A stretch of 64,000 bases of DNA. It comes from Methylomicrobium agile. GTDB lineage: Bacteria > Pseudomonadota > Gammaproteobacteria > Methylococcales > Methylomonadaceae. The notes under the pieces were generated by a model. It saw only the letters and a list, made by a program, of their open reading frames with translations, had not been told where the DNA came from and made no database searches. The stretch is from NCBI RefSeq assembly GCF_000733855.1, contig NZ_JPOJ01000001.1:3799001-3863000 (forward strand). Reading direction: 5' to 3'. Numbering within the stretch: position 1 is the stretch's first letter; every line of letters starts with the position of its first letter. A program made the translations under genes and the position numbers. Shown piece after piece: positions 8,415 to 16,698 of this stretch.

Positions 8415-9101
8415 ATGACACACAAAATCACCAAAAAGATCGTCGGCTACAAAGTGCTGACCCAGGAAGACAAAGCCGCCGCCGAACAGGCCGCGACCGA
8501 AGCGAAGCAGCGCGACGTCGAGCGCATGCACGAAAACCTGGAGCGCCCGGAAGTGCTGGTCGGCTCGACCTACAAGATCAAGACCCCGCAGTCCGAGCAT
8601 GCGCTGTATATTACGATCAACGACATCATCCTGAATCCGGGCACCGAGCACGAAGAGCGCCGCCCGTACGAGATCTTCATCAACTCGAAGAACATGGAGC
8701 ATTTCCAGTGGGTCTTGGCGCTGACGCGGGTCATTTCGGCCGTGTTCCGGAAAGGCGGCGACGCCACCTTTCTGGTGGAAGAATTGAAAGCGGTGTTCGA
8801 CCCGCGCGGCGGTTATTTCAAGAAAGGCGGCGTGTTCATGCCGTCACTGGTCGCCGAAATCGGCCATGCGATCGAAGCCCATATGAAACACATCGGCATG
8901 ATCAAGCCGGAAGGCCTGACCGACCACCAGAAAGAACTGATCGACGAGAAGCGCCGCGAATTCGAAGCATTGCACGGCTCATCCAAAGGCCAGGCCTTCC
9001 CCGAAAAAGCCGTGCTCTGCAACAAGTGCAGCACCAAGGCGATGGTGATGATGGACGGGTGTATGACTTGTTTGAATTGTGGGGAGAGTAAGTGCGGGTA
9101 A
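8415..9101 (+). CDS. nrdJb: NrdJb-like partner of class II ribonucleotide reductase (TSCPD domain, Zn-binding tail)
   Basis: A 228-residue protein 14 bp behind nrdJa in the same operon. The middle part matches the TSCPD-type domain that forms the C-terminal half of one-piece class II reductases (Y-I-T-I-N-D and the F-R-K-G-G-D region). The last 30 residues contain C-N-K-C and C-M-T-C-L-N-C plus a final Cys, a zinc-ribbon type cluster expected to re-reduce the active-site disulfide of the catalytic subunit. The ATG at 8415 is supported by the match of the encoded N-terminus to the domain and by the short gap. The split arrangement is known in pseudomonads and other gammaproteobacteria. Confidence 0.88.
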   Translation: MTHKITKKIVGYKVLTQEDKAAAEQAATEAKQRDVERMHENLERPEVLVGSTYKIKTPQSEHALYITINDIILNPGTEHEERRPYEIFINSKNMEHFQWVLALTRVISAVFRKGGDATFLVEELKAVFDPRGGYFKKGGVFMPSLVAEIGHAIEAHMKHIGMIKPEGLTDHQKELIDEKRREFEALHGSSKGQAFPEKAVLCNKCSTKAMVMMDGCMTCLNCGESKCG

Positions 9102-9170
9102 TCGAGCCGTAGCTACTGGTTTCGATCTGTTTGATATCTTGTTGAGAATAGTGCAGAATCCAGCCAAGCA

Positions 9171-9245
9171 GGGTACGCTGCGCGTACCATTTTCAAACCG
9201 TTCCGTTAATTTTTGTCCCAAAAAGGTACGCGCAGCGTACCCTAC
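9171..9245. repeat. Dispersed palindromic repeat, family A copy 1
   Basis: Two inverted arms, GGGTACGCTGCGCGTACC and its reverse complement, flank about 38 bp. The same arms recur at 9343, 12525, 32407, 35575 and 53538. The core arm is itself close to palindromic. It lies just downstream of nrdJb. Confidence 0.85.
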
Positions 9246-9342
9246 ATGGTTGAATTCATTTTCGGCGCCGATGTTATGTTCCGGGCGGACCGTTTTTCTT
9301 TACGGAGGGGACGGAACGGCGGATGGAAATGAGAATTTCCGC

Positions 9343-9382
9343 GTAGGGTACGAGGTGAAAAGGTACGCACAGCGTACCCTAC
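9343..9382. repeat. Family A palindromic repeat, degenerate copy 2
   Basis: The right arm (GGTACGCACAGCGTACC followed by CTAC) is intact. The left arm keeps only GTAGGGTACG and then diverges, so this looks like a decayed or internally deleted copy lying about 100 bp from copy 1. The 9102-9423 region holds nothing else I recognise. Confidence 0.75.
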
Positions 9383-9423
9383 CGCTCGTAGCGCATCTGT
9401 CGTCCAGCCGGCCTCGGTTCCTC

Positions 9424-10665
9424 TCAATCCACGGTTTCCGTCCAGAGACATCTATCCGTAACCAGTTTGTCGGTCTGTTGGTTGCCGATGCCTTTGGCGA
9501 TCAACGCAATCACTCGGTCGTCGGTATCATAGCCGATATGCGCATCGAGCGGATTGGCCAGTTTGCCGAGACCGAAAGCGTCGAAAATGGTCGCCACGTT
9601 GATATTGATATTGGTAACTTCGACGCAAAGCCGCGAATCCAGGTATTTTTCGACAAAACCGTGCGGAATCGCGTAGCTCAACAGATCATTCGGATCGCTG
9701 AAGGCGATGATCGAAGTTTTGCTCAACATGCGGTTTTGATATTGCTCGCCCGTCGGTTCGCAATAGGCCGGTTTTTGATTCGCAATGTCGGGCAATTTCC
9801 GGCCCAGTTGTAGCATGGGCAATTGATTCGACATCATGTAAATCGGAATTTCCTTGCGTTTCAAGGCTTCTCTAAAGCCCGGGTCGCGGTCGTGGATCAA
9901 CGAAGCGATACGCTGCATGCCGTCTATCGTGATGCGGCTGCCCAGGCTGTGCGAGATGATCGCGAATTCATCGTGGCGCACATTCGCTGCCAAGGTACCC
10001 TCATTAAGCGAACAAGACTGCATCGCATCATTCGGCAGATCGCTCCAGCCGCCTCGGGCCATCCAGCAAAAAGCCTGGGCGAACGAGACCAGAATGTCTT
10101 CCCGGCTGTCTCCCAGGTAAATGATCGGATCCGGGCCTGTGTCGTTCGAAAACTTCTTCATCAAATCGTTGATTTTCGCCCGCCGGAATGAATATTCGCC
10201 GGAATTGTCGTAGGCCAGCACTTCCTTTTGCGGGGCGGTAATCTTCGACCAGGTCAATTCATAAAACAGCAATTCATTTTTTCTATCCTTGCTGAGCAGG
10301 CGATGGATGCGCAAATTGCCCAGATTTTTGCTCTGATCGCCGCGATTGGTCAGCGTAATGTTTTTGGGGTGCGCAGATTGAATGGTCAACTCCAGTTTTT
10401 GAGCCAGCTTCTCCAAAAACTGGGTTGAATAGCCCGGCAAATGATCGCCGACGCCATGCACCATCAATACTTTCATTTTTCCTTTCGGATTGTTCAGGTA
10501 AGGCACCAATCCGGCAAACGGTTTTCCCCATATTTCACAAACGCGGGTATCCGCGGTCTCTTGTTTTTCCAAATACGCTTCAACCATGCCCTTCCCTAGG
10601 CTGGCGCAGCCGCCAATGTGGACCGCCGCGACAATTAACATGATTTTTTTCGATAAACGCTTCAT
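9424..10665 (-). CDS. Lipoprotein with alpha/beta-hydrolase-like fold
   Basis: 413 residues. The N-terminus is a lipoprotein signal (positively charged MKRLSKK, hydrophobic core, lipobox I-G-G-C with C20 as the lipidated residue), so the protein should be anchored to a membrane facing the periplasm. H-G-V-G-D-H at 70-75 resembles the oxyanion-hole strand of alpha/beta hydrolases, and S-H-S-L-G-S (S240 centre) is a nucleophile elbow. A later D-A-H-I-G-Y could supply the catalytic His. The fold suggests an esterase or lipase, but the substrate is unknown and the acid residue is not obvious. It is divergent from the TolC-like gene and shares a 350-bp promoter region with it. Confidence 0.7.
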   Translation of the reverse strand: MKRLSKKIMLIVAAVHIGGCASLGKGMVEAYLEKQETADTRVCEIWGKPFAGLVPYLNNPKGKMKVLMVHGVGDHLPGYSTQFLEKLAQKLELTIQSAHPKNITLTNRGDQSKNLGNLRIHRLLSKDRKNELLFYELTWSKITAPQKEVLAYDNSGEYSFRRAKINDLMKKFSNDTGPDPIIYLGDSREDILVSFAQAFCWMARGGWSDLPNDAMQSCSLNEGTLAANVRHDEFAIISHSLGSRITIDGMQRIASLIHDRDPGFREALKRKEIPIYMMSNQLPMLQLGRKLPDIANQKPAYCEPTGEQYQNRMLSKTSIIAFSDPNDLLSYAIPHGFVEKYLDSRLCVEVTNININVATIFDAFGLGKLANPLDAHIGYDTDDRVIALIAKGIGNQQTDKLVTDRCLWTETVD

Positions 10666-11016
10666 TATTTAATTCTGATTTTTCGTAGCTATCACTTTGG
10701 AGATACGCTCCGTTCTCTTTTCGCCAAGAAGAGAATAACGATTGCGCACAGGTAAACGAATAAAGCGGCCTGAATGCCCGGCCCCTCGGTGCAGGAATCA
10801 AAAACAACGGGTAACCGGCATGGTTAAAGCGGGCAGTAAGAACCAAACCTGTCCATTATAACAAGCGCCAACGGATTCTCCGCCTTATTGTCCCCTTTCT
10901 GCGCTCTCCAAAGTACGGAAAAAACGTAGAAAGCAGGGATAAAAAATGACGATCCATGACTAAAACAGGCGTATTTCTGATATTTTATTACGGGCTATCG
11001 ATCAATATCCTGAGTC
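10666..11016. other. Divergent intergenic region
   Basis: 351 bp between the divergent lipoprotein and TolC-like genes, presumably holding both promoters. I see no repeat-family member, RNA gene or convincing coding frame in it. Confidence 0.5.
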
Positions 11017-12426
11017 ATGGAAACTTTTGTTTTGCCATTTCGGACCGCAGCTATAAATTTCGTCTATCCGCTAGTGGTGCTGACGGCCCTCTGCGGAGGT
11101 CACTCGGCCGGAGCGCAAAGCCTATCGGAGATTGCCGATCTTGCTCTGCAAAACGATCCTAATTTGAAAAAGGCCGAAGCCGAACGGTCGGCTCGCGAAG
11201 AGTTCAGAACACAAAGCCTGGCCCGATTTTTTCCATCCGCTTCCGCAGTCGGCGGATCGAGCCTGGAATTTTTGCACAACAAAAAGGCGAAAGGATTCAC
11301 CGGCTTCGGCAACGGCGACTTCCGCGGCCCGCAGGTCGATCAGGAATACTGGAGCCATACGTTCGATTTGAACGTGACTCAGCCGGTATTTCATTGGGAC
11401 CATTGGGTGCAACTGAGCCAGTCCGAAAACGTGATCGCCCAGGCCGAAGCCAACTACCGGGCCGAGCTGCAAAATCTGCTGACAAAAACCACGCAGGCCT
11501 ATTTCGATGTGCTATCGGCCCGGGATAACCTTGAATTTGCGATGGCCGAAAAAGAAGCGATCGCACGCCAGCTCGAACAGGCCAAACAGCGCTTCGAAGT
11601 CGGCATCGCCGCGATTACCGATGTGAACGAGGCGCAGGCCGCTTTCGACCAGGCGCTCGCCGGCGAAATCGAGGCAGCCAACCAGCTGGACAATCAAAAC
11701 GAAGCGCTCAAAGAAATCGTCGGCGAACGGGAACTGGTGCTCGACCTGCTCGGCGAACGGCTGCCTTTGAAGAAACCCGAGCCGGCCGATATTTCCAAAT
11801 GGAGCGAGACCGCCGAACTGAATAATTTCGAGGTGATCGCCGCTTACAACGAAGCCGAATCGGCGCGCAAATCGATCGAGATTCAACGCAGCGGACATTT
11901 GCCGCAACTGGACATCGTCGGCGCTTACAGTGTTTCGGATGTAAACAGCAGCTTCGGTTTTCGGGGCGACACCCAAAACATCGGCCTGCGCTTGAATGTG
12001 CCGCTCTTTGAAGGAGGCGCGGTCAATTCGAAGACCCGCCAGGCTCAATTCGAATTCGAGGCCGCCAAAGAAAGTTTGTCGGCGGTCAGGCGTTCGATTA
12101 CGCGCCAGGTCAAGGATGCTTACCGCGGCGTGATCACCAACATCAGCCGCGTCGAGGCGCTAAAAACCGCTGTCATGTCCTCCGAGACCTCACTGGAAGC
12201 GTCCGAAGCCGGCCTCGCGGTCGGAACCCGCACGATGGTCGACGTATTGAATGTGCAAAGAGATCTGTACAAAGCCAAACGGGACTATGCGCGGGCGCGT
12301 TACGACTATTTGATCAACAGCATCAAACTGAAGCAGCTGGCCAGCAATTTGACGGCAGACGATCTCGATCGGATCAGCAGTCTGCTCTTGCCGGGCGAGA
12401 AAGCGGTAGATAAAACGCGACCTTGA
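11017..12426 (+). CDS. TolC-family outer membrane efflux channel
   Basis: A 469-residue TolC-like protein, the trimeric channel that carries substrates of efflux pumps or type I secretion across the outer membrane. An N-terminal signal segment (about 17-34, ending G-A-Q-S) is followed by two repeated halves of long amphipathic helices (about 40-245 and 265-445). The usual F-D-L-N-V-T-Q-P-V-F and L-R-L-N-V-P-L-F-E-G-G motifs mark the beta-barrel strands, and V-G-T-R-T-M-V-D-V-L-N is the conserved second-half turn. The ATG at 11017 may not be the only start. No inner-membrane pump or adaptor gene is adjacent, so its partner is elsewhere. It is a possible export partner for the RTX protein at 21153, which is speculative. 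Confidence 0.9.
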   Translation: METFVLPFRTAAINFVYPLVVLTALCGGHSAGAQSLSEIADLALQNDPNLKKAEAERSAREEFRTQSLARFFPSASAVGGSSLEFLHNKKAKGFTGFGNGDFRGPQVDQEYWSHTFDLNVTQPVFHWDHWVQLSQSENVIAQAEANYRAELQNLLTKTTQAYFDVLSARDNLEFAMAEKEAIARQLEQAKQRFEVGIAAITDVNEAQAAFDQALAGEIEAANQLDNQNEALKEIVGERELVLDLLGERLPLKKPEPADISKWSETAELNNFEVIAAYNEAESARKSIEIQRSGHLPQLDIVGAYSVSDVNSSFGFRGDTQNIGLRLNVPLFEGGAVNSKTRQAQFEFEAAKESLSAVRRSITRQVKDAYRGVITNISRVEALKTAVMSSETSLEASEAGLAVGTRTMVDVLNVQRDLYKAKRDYARARYDYLINSIKLKQLASNLTADDLDRISSLLLPGEKAVDKTRP

Positions 12427-12439
12427 CCGAAGCGCCTGC

Positions 12440-12460
12440 TAGAGCATTTTCGCTTTGGGT
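12440..12460. repeat. Single end of a TAGAGCATTTTC repeat
   Basis: TAGAGCATTTTCG followed by TTTGGGT matches, in reverse complement, the right end of the 198-bp element at 34334-34531. Only one end is seen here, just after the TolC-like gene, so this may be a solo or decayed end. Confidence 0.5.
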
Positions 12461-12524
12461 CTATGGCCTTCGTAAGGAAAGCGCGTTATTCCGGCAGAGC
12501 CTGCCCCGGTCAGGGATTGAGACG

Positions 12525-12579
12525 GTAGGGTACGCTGTGCGTACCTTTTGACATGGATGGTACGCACAGCGTACCCTAC
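12525..12579. repeat. Family A palindromic repeat, copy 3
   Basis: Arms GTAGGGTACGCTGTGCGTAC and reverse complement with a 13-bp spacer, lying between the convergent TolC-like and alcohol dehydrogenase genes. In this position the hairpin could stop transcription from both sides. Confidence 0.9.
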
Positions 12580-12648
12580 GGGGCTGGACTTAACGGCAGG
12601 GCACCTTTCAGAAAGTGAGGACTTCCCTACACACGATATGAAAATGCG

Positions 12649-13677
12649 CTAACCGATCCGCAGCACTTTGGCGCCGCGAATCCGGCCGGCCTTCAACTCC
12701 GACAGTACCTGATTGGCCTGCTCCAATGGGTAAATCCGGATTTCCGGTTTTAGCCGCATGTCCGCCGCAAGCTGTAAAAATTCGGCGACATCCCGCCGCG
12801 TGATGTTGGCGACGCTTTTGATTTCCTTTTCGCGCCACAGGTGTTCCGGATAGTCCAACGCCAGCAGATGATGCCGGTCGTCTTCCTTGCGGATCGCATT
12901 GATCACGAGGCGGCCGCCGGCTTCCAGATTCACCAGGGCGGACACGATCGGCGCCCAGACCGGCGTGGTATCGATGATCGCATCCAGTTTATGCGGCGCA
13001 GTCTGGCCGCTTTCTCCCGCCCACACGGCGCCCAGTTCGATCGCAAACCGGCGTTCTTCGGGGCTGCGCGCGAAAACGTAGATCTCGCTTTGAGGAAACC
13101 GGTAGCGGGCCATCTTCAGTACCAGATGGCCGGAGGCGCCGAATCCGGTCAGCCCGAGCCGGTCGCCGTCCTGAATGCCGGTCAGCCGCAGGGAACGGTA
13201 GCCTATCGCCCCCGCGCATAATAAAGGCGCCGCTTCCGCATCGGAGAATTCCGGAGGAATCGGATAAACGAAATGAGCGGGCGCGACCATGTATTCGGCA
13301 TAACCGCCGTTCGCGTCGCGCCCGGTTGCCAGGAAATCAGGGCACAGATTTTCATTGCCTGCGCGGCAGAACTTACATGCGCCGCACGCGGAAAAAATCC
13401 AGGCCACTCCGACTCTATCGCCGGATTTGAAGGTGCCGCTAACTTGCTCCCCGGCCGCGACGATATGCCCTACCGCCTGATGCCCGGGGATCACCGGCAA
13501 ATTCGGCGGCGGGGTTCGGCCTTCGATTTCATCCAGTTCGGTGTGGCACACTCCGCAGACCGAAACCTTGATCAAAACATCCTTTTTTCCCGGCGCCGGT
13601 ACCGGCAGTTCCATCAACACCAGCGGCTGCGGATGATCGGCCAATTTTCCGGTGCGCGTCAGAACCATGGCTTTCAT
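12649..13677 (-). CDS. Zinc-dependent alcohol dehydrogenase
   Basis: A 342-residue medium-chain dehydrogenase that oxidises alcohols or reduces aldehydes with a nicotinamide cofactor in the cytoplasm. Catalytic zinc ligands are visible as C44 (C-G-V-C-H-T-E-L) and H66 (P-G-H-Q-A-V-G). The structural zinc loop C-G-A-C-K-F-C followed by N-L-C is complete. The Rossmann turn appears as G-F-G-A-S-G-H. The N-terminus aligns well with the family (M-K-A-M), so the ATG at 13677 is favoured. Expression seems independent; a small heat-shock gene lies upstream on the same strand, 66 bp away. The substrate cannot be read from sequence. Confidence 0.93.
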   Translation of the reverse strand: MKAMVLTRTGKLADHPQPLVLMELPVPAPGKKDVLIKVSVCGVCHTELDEIEGRTPPPNLPVIPGHQAVGHIVAAGEQVSGTFKSGDRVGVAWIFSACGACKFCRAGNENLCPDFLATGRDANGGYAEYMVAPAHFVYPIPPEFSDAEAAPLLCAGAIGYRSLRLTGIQDGDRLGLTGFGASGHLVLKMARYRFPQSEIYVFARSPEERRFAIELGAVWAGESGQTAPHKLDAIIDTTPVWAPIVSALVNLEAGGRLVINAIRKEDDRHHLLALDYPEHLWREKEIKSVANITRRDVAEFLQLAADMRLKPEIRIYPLEQANQVLSELKAGRIRGAKVLRIG

Positions 13678-13743
13678 GACCGATCGCTTCCTCTTTAAAA
13701 TTAATGGGCTGGCGGGTGGCCGAAACCGCCCGTATGATTTCCG

Positions 13744-14256
13744 TCAATGAATCTCGATACGCTTCCGCTGCGTCTTTTCCAGCTTGGGTAATACGATTTC
13801 GAGGATGCCGTCCTTGAACGAAGCCTTCGCTTGATCGGAGTTGACCTGACACGGCAGCGACACGGTTCTTTGAAATTCGCCGCGGCTGATCTCGCGCCGG
13901 CAATATTCGCCGCTCTCCTGCTTTTTTTCCTGTCTGGTGGACGATTTGATCGTAACCGTCTGATTGGTCAACGAAACATCGAGATCTTCTTTCTTGACCC
14001 CCGGCAAGGCCGCGTGGACTTTGATTTCGTTGTCGTTTTCAATAATATCGACCTTCGGCACCTCCATGCTCAAAGGAAAACTCATCAAGGGGAATCTCGG
14101 AAACTTGACGTCAAAAGGATTCAGCCAGCGGCGCGACAGCATGTCGTCGAACCAGCGGTCGAAATCTTCAAAAGCCATCAGGCCGCGCCCGGTTTCAGTT
14201 TGGGAACCTTGGCTGACAATGTCTTTGTTTTCTTGAGTTTCTTTTGATTCTTTCAT
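13744..14256 (-). CDS. Hsp20 / alpha-crystallin family small heat shock protein
   Basis: 170 residues with a central alpha-crystallin domain (about 65-160). The motifs are V-D-I-I-E-N-D-N-E-I near the start, A-A-L-P-G-V-K-K-E-D-L in the middle and A-S-F-K-D-G-I-L-E-I-V-L-P-K at the end, the last two being hallmark segments of the family. The protein should act as an ATP-independent holdase. The N-terminal 30 residues are polar and rich in Glu/Gln, as is common. It diverges from the kinase fusion gene at 14404 and shares a 147-bp promoter region with it; a heat-shock promoter was not resolved by eye. Confidence 0.93.
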   Translation of the reverse strand: MKESKETQENKDIVSQGSQTETGRGLMAFEDFDRWFDDMLSRRWLNPFDVKFPRFPLMSFPLSMEVPKVDIIENDNEIKVHAALPGVKKEDLDVSLTNQTVTIKSSTRQEKKQESGEYCRREISRGEFQRTVSLPCQVNSDQAKASFKDGILEIVLPKLEKTQRKRIEIH

Positions 14257-14403
14257 ATCCGTTACTCCATACTGTAAGAAAATAAATCAATCGATTAGAA
14301 AAGAACCGGCTCGGGATCGAGTAAAAAACGATGGACAGCCCGTTTTTTCAACCGGTAAAGTAACTTATTCCGTCCCGCAAAAACATTCGTAAAAATACCT
14401 AAA

Positions 14404-15987
14404 ATGACATCGACCTCACACGAGCCGGCTTCGCAGCTCCCCGAATCGAAACTGATCCAGGGGTTGATGTTCCCCGAAGCTTACCCGCATTCGGCCGGAA
14501 ATATCCGCTTGATCGAAACTCACATTTCCTGGGTGCTGTTGACCGGCGAATATGTGTATAAAATCAAAAAACCGGTCGATTTCGGCTTTCTGGACTTTTC
14601 GACGCTGGCCCGGCGCCGCCATTTCTGTCAAGAAGAACTGCGCCTGAACCGCCGGTTGGCGGCCGACTGGTATCTCGAAGTCGTACCGGTTACCGGCACT
14701 TATGAAAGGCCCCGGATGGGGGGTAACGGCGCGGCGATCGAATATGCGGTAAAAATGCGCCAGTTCCCGACAGCGGCGACGTTGAAAGACCGGGGCAAAT
14801 CCGGCCATTTCGGACAAAACGAAATCGACCGGATCACCGACCTGCTCGCCGATTTTCATGCGCGCATCGCCAAAGCCTCGGGCGATTCCCCTTATGGCGA
14901 CAGCACGGATATCCGTCACTGGTTCGAAGAAAACTCCATCCATCTGCGGCCCCGGCTGCAGAACCCCGGCAGAATCGCACAGTTGCAGGCGATCGAAGAC
15001 TGGGGGCTGGCGGAGTGGCAGGCCAAAGCCGGACTGATGGAACAGCGTAAACACTTAGGTTTCGTGCGCGAATGCCACGGGGATATGCACCTTGGCAACA
15101 TGACGCGGGTCGACGGCGAAATCGTGCTGTTCGACTGCATCGAATTCAATCCGATGCTGCGCTGGATCGACGTGATCAGCGAAGCGGCCTTCCTAATGAT
15201 CGATCTGCTGCATTTTGGACTCGACGCGCTGGCCTTCCGTTTTATCAACCGGTATCTGCAACGCACCGGCGATTACCGGGGGGTGGCGCTGCTGCGCTAT
15301 TATCTCGTCTACCGAGCGCTCGTGCTGGCCAAAGTCAGCCTGCTGCGTGCCGAACAGCAGCACGATTCCGGGCTGTGGGAACAAAATCATGCCGAATACG
15401 GCGTCTATGCGGATCTGGCCGAACGCTTTACCCGAATGTCCAGCCCCATGCTGCTGATTACGCACGGGTTTTCCGGCTCCGGCAAATCCTATTATGCGAG
15501 CCTGCTGTCCGAACGGATTGGCGCCGTGCAGATTCGCTCGGATATCGAACGTAAACGGATCTTCGGGTTTAAAGCCGATCAGGGCACCGGCAGCGCCCCG
15601 GATAGCGGTATCTATACCGAAAATGCCACGCAATCGACTTACGAAAGGCTTCTTGCCGAGGCTCGAACCGTGCTCGAATCCGGCCTGACCGCGATTGTCG
15701 ACGCGACCTTTTTAAAAGCCGCCCAGCGCGCGCCATTCCGGCAACTGGCGTCAAGCTCCGGCGCGCGCTTCAGGATTCTGGATTTTCAAGCGGCCGATCA
15801 GGTGCTGGACGAACGCATCCGGCGGCGCCAAGATCGGAACGATGCTTCCGAAGCGACGATCGAGATCCTGCGGCGGCAACAGCAAACGGCCGAAGCCTTA
15901 AGCCCGGAAGAGCGAAAGGACGCGGTAACGGTGGATTCGGCCGACGAACGGGCGCTGGAGTTTCTGCTTTCCGCCCTCTCCGAATGA
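14404..15987 (+). CDS. Aminoglycoside-phosphotransferase-like / P-loop kinase fusion
   Basis: 527 residues joining two kinase-type domains. The N-terminal part has the phosphotransferase catalytic motif C-H-G-D-M-H-L-G-N with D227 as the catalytic Asp, followed by F-D-C-I-E-F as the magnesium-binding segment. The C-terminal part has a Walker A motif G355-F-S-G-S-G-K-S and a D-A-T-F segment typical of gluconate-kinase-like or Zeta-toxin-like P-loop proteins. Such fusions are widespread, often near stress genes, and their substrate is unknown; the antibiotic-resistance name is historical. The last codons of the gene are duplicated at 16299-16352. Confidence 0.85.
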   Translation: MTSTSHEPASQLPESKLIQGLMFPEAYPHSAGNIRLIETHISWVLLTGEYVYKIKKPVDFGFLDFSTLARRRHFCQEELRLNRRLAADWYLEVVPVTGTYERPRMGGNGAAIEYAVKMRQFPTAATLKDRGKSGHFGQNEIDRITDLLADFHARIAKASGDSPYGDSTDIRHWFEENSIHLRPRLQNPGRIAQLQAIEDWGLAEWQAKAGLMEQRKHLGFVRECHGDMHLGNMTRVDGEIVLFDCIEFNPMLRWIDVISEAAFLMIDLLHFGLDALAFRFINRYLQRTGDYRGVALLRYYLVYRALVLAKVSLLRAEQQHDSGLWEQNHAEYGVYADLAERFTRMSSPMLLITHGFSGSGKSYYASLLSERIGAVQIRSDIERKRIFGFKADQGTGSAPDSGIYTENATQSTYERLLAEARTVLESGLTAIVDATFLKAAQRAPFRQLASSSGARFRILDFQAADQVLDERIRRRQDRNDASEATIEILRRQQQTAEALSPEERKDAVTVDSADERALEFLLSALSE

Positions 15988-16028
15988 AACCGTGCCGATT
16001 TGCTGAAAATCAACCGATTTATTTTTTT
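15976..16028. repeat. Direct duplication, copy 1 (3' end of kinase gene and trailer)
   Basis: This 53-bp segment covers the last codons and stop of the kinase fusion gene and an AT-rich trailer ending in seven T residues. It recurs at 16299-16352 with one substitution (G to T) and one extra A. The 270 bp between the copies is made of dispersed repeats. Confidence 0.85.
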
Positions 16029-16060
16029 ATTCAGGGCAATCGCGCTATATTCACAAAGGG

Positions 16061-16091
16061 CGTCATTCCGGCAATCCCTACCGGAATGACG
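16061..16091. repeat. CGTCATTCCGG palindrome (family D copy)
   Basis: CGTCATTCCGG and CCGGAATGACG arms enclose nine bases. The same arms appear in the element at 34376-34472. Short palindromes of this type are common intergenic repeats in proteobacteria. Confidence 0.7.
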
Positions 16092-16097
16092 AGCACC

Positions 16098-16295
16098 GTA
16101 GGGCGTTTTCGCGATAGAGACTGTGAAAGTATTCGTTTTTTGAAATTTTCTACACAATATATAGTGATTAAAAATTTCAATAGGCTCAATATATGGATAC
16201 CGGTCTGAAAGTTTCTGAATACTTTCACAGCCTCAATAGCAAAACGCCAACCTCTTCAAAGCCTGGTGGATTGCCTGGCGGCGAATCCACCCTAC
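16098..16295. repeat. Family B dispersed repeat, interrupted copy
   Basis: GTAGGGCGTTTTCGCGATA on the left and ATAGCAAAACGCC followed by GGCGGCGAATCCACCCTAC on the right are the two parts of a family B repeat (intact copies at 22060, 22166, 22376 and 35649). They are split by the 118-bp element at 16117-16234. Confidence 0.85.
16117..16234. mobile_element. MITE-like element inside a family B repeat
   Basis: A 118-bp element with 18-bp terminal inverted repeats: GAGACTGTGAAAGTATTC on the left (16117-16134) and the reverse complement of GAGGCTGTGAAAGTATTC on the right (16217-16234), 17 of 18 matching. ATA flanks both sides (16114-16116 and 16236-16238, with one extra A on the right), consistent with a short target duplication. 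It has no coding capacity. The uninterrupted repeat at 35649 shows the empty site. The parent transposase was not seen in this window. Confidence 0.8.
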
Positions 16296-16298
16296 CTA

Positions 16299-16352
16299 CT
16301 CTCCGAATGAAACCGTTCCGATTTGCTGAAAAATCAACCGATTTATTTTTTT
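16299..16352. repeat. Direct duplication, copy 2
   Basis: Near-identical second copy of 15976-16028, including the now non-functional last codons of the kinase gene. It sits directly after the family B repeat, so the pair brackets the repeat cluster. Confidence 0.85.
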
Positions 16353-16536
16353 CATACGAATCATCGATATAATCCGCTCCATTTCAAACCGTACGCAATT
16401 TTCGCTTCTAAATGATTTCCGGCTATATCGGAATCGATTGGATACGTGTAATATAAAATTGCATTACAAATCGTGTTGTTAATCAGTAATATTTTTTTCA
16501 ACCGGTTCTATTTCTACCCTCTTGAGACAATAGGTT

Positions 16537-16689
16537 ATGAGCGAGTTAAGCGAAGAAGAGCGGCAAAAAATTCTGGAAAGTTCTCCGGTCGGCACCTGGG
16601 CTTTATTGCTGATCGTCGGCGGCGCCATGACGCTGGCCTGGCTATTCATCTATTTCGGCGTGTTTCTGCCGCGCGGACCTATCGGCTGA
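16537..16689 (+). CDS. ba3-type cytochrome c oxidase, small subunit (IIa-like)
   Basis: A 50-residue protein with an acidic N-terminus and one membrane helix (about residues 19-43), ending P-R-G-P-I-G. Its size, single helix and place directly in front of the subunit II gene (9 bp away) match the small subunit IIa of ba3-type oxidases. The ATG at 16537 has AGG upstream at 16532-16534, close to the start, so the ribosome site is weak. The gene is too short to be called by length-based gene finding. Confidence 0.75.
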   Translation: MSELSEEERQKILESSPVGTWALLLIVGGAMTLAWLFIYFGVFLPRGPIG

Positions 16690-16698
16690 GGAGGCCTT

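Noticed and set aside
14404-15987. Aminoglycoside resistance gene
   Set aside because: The phosphotransferase-like domain is fused to a P-loop kinase domain, a widespread chromosomal architecture without a demonstrated link to resistance.
16152-16167. NrdR-box-like palindrome (ACACAATATATAGTGA) upstream of the oxidase operon
   Set aside because: It lies inside the MITE-like element and no nucleotide-reduction gene follows, so it is more likely a chance AT-rich palindrome of the element.
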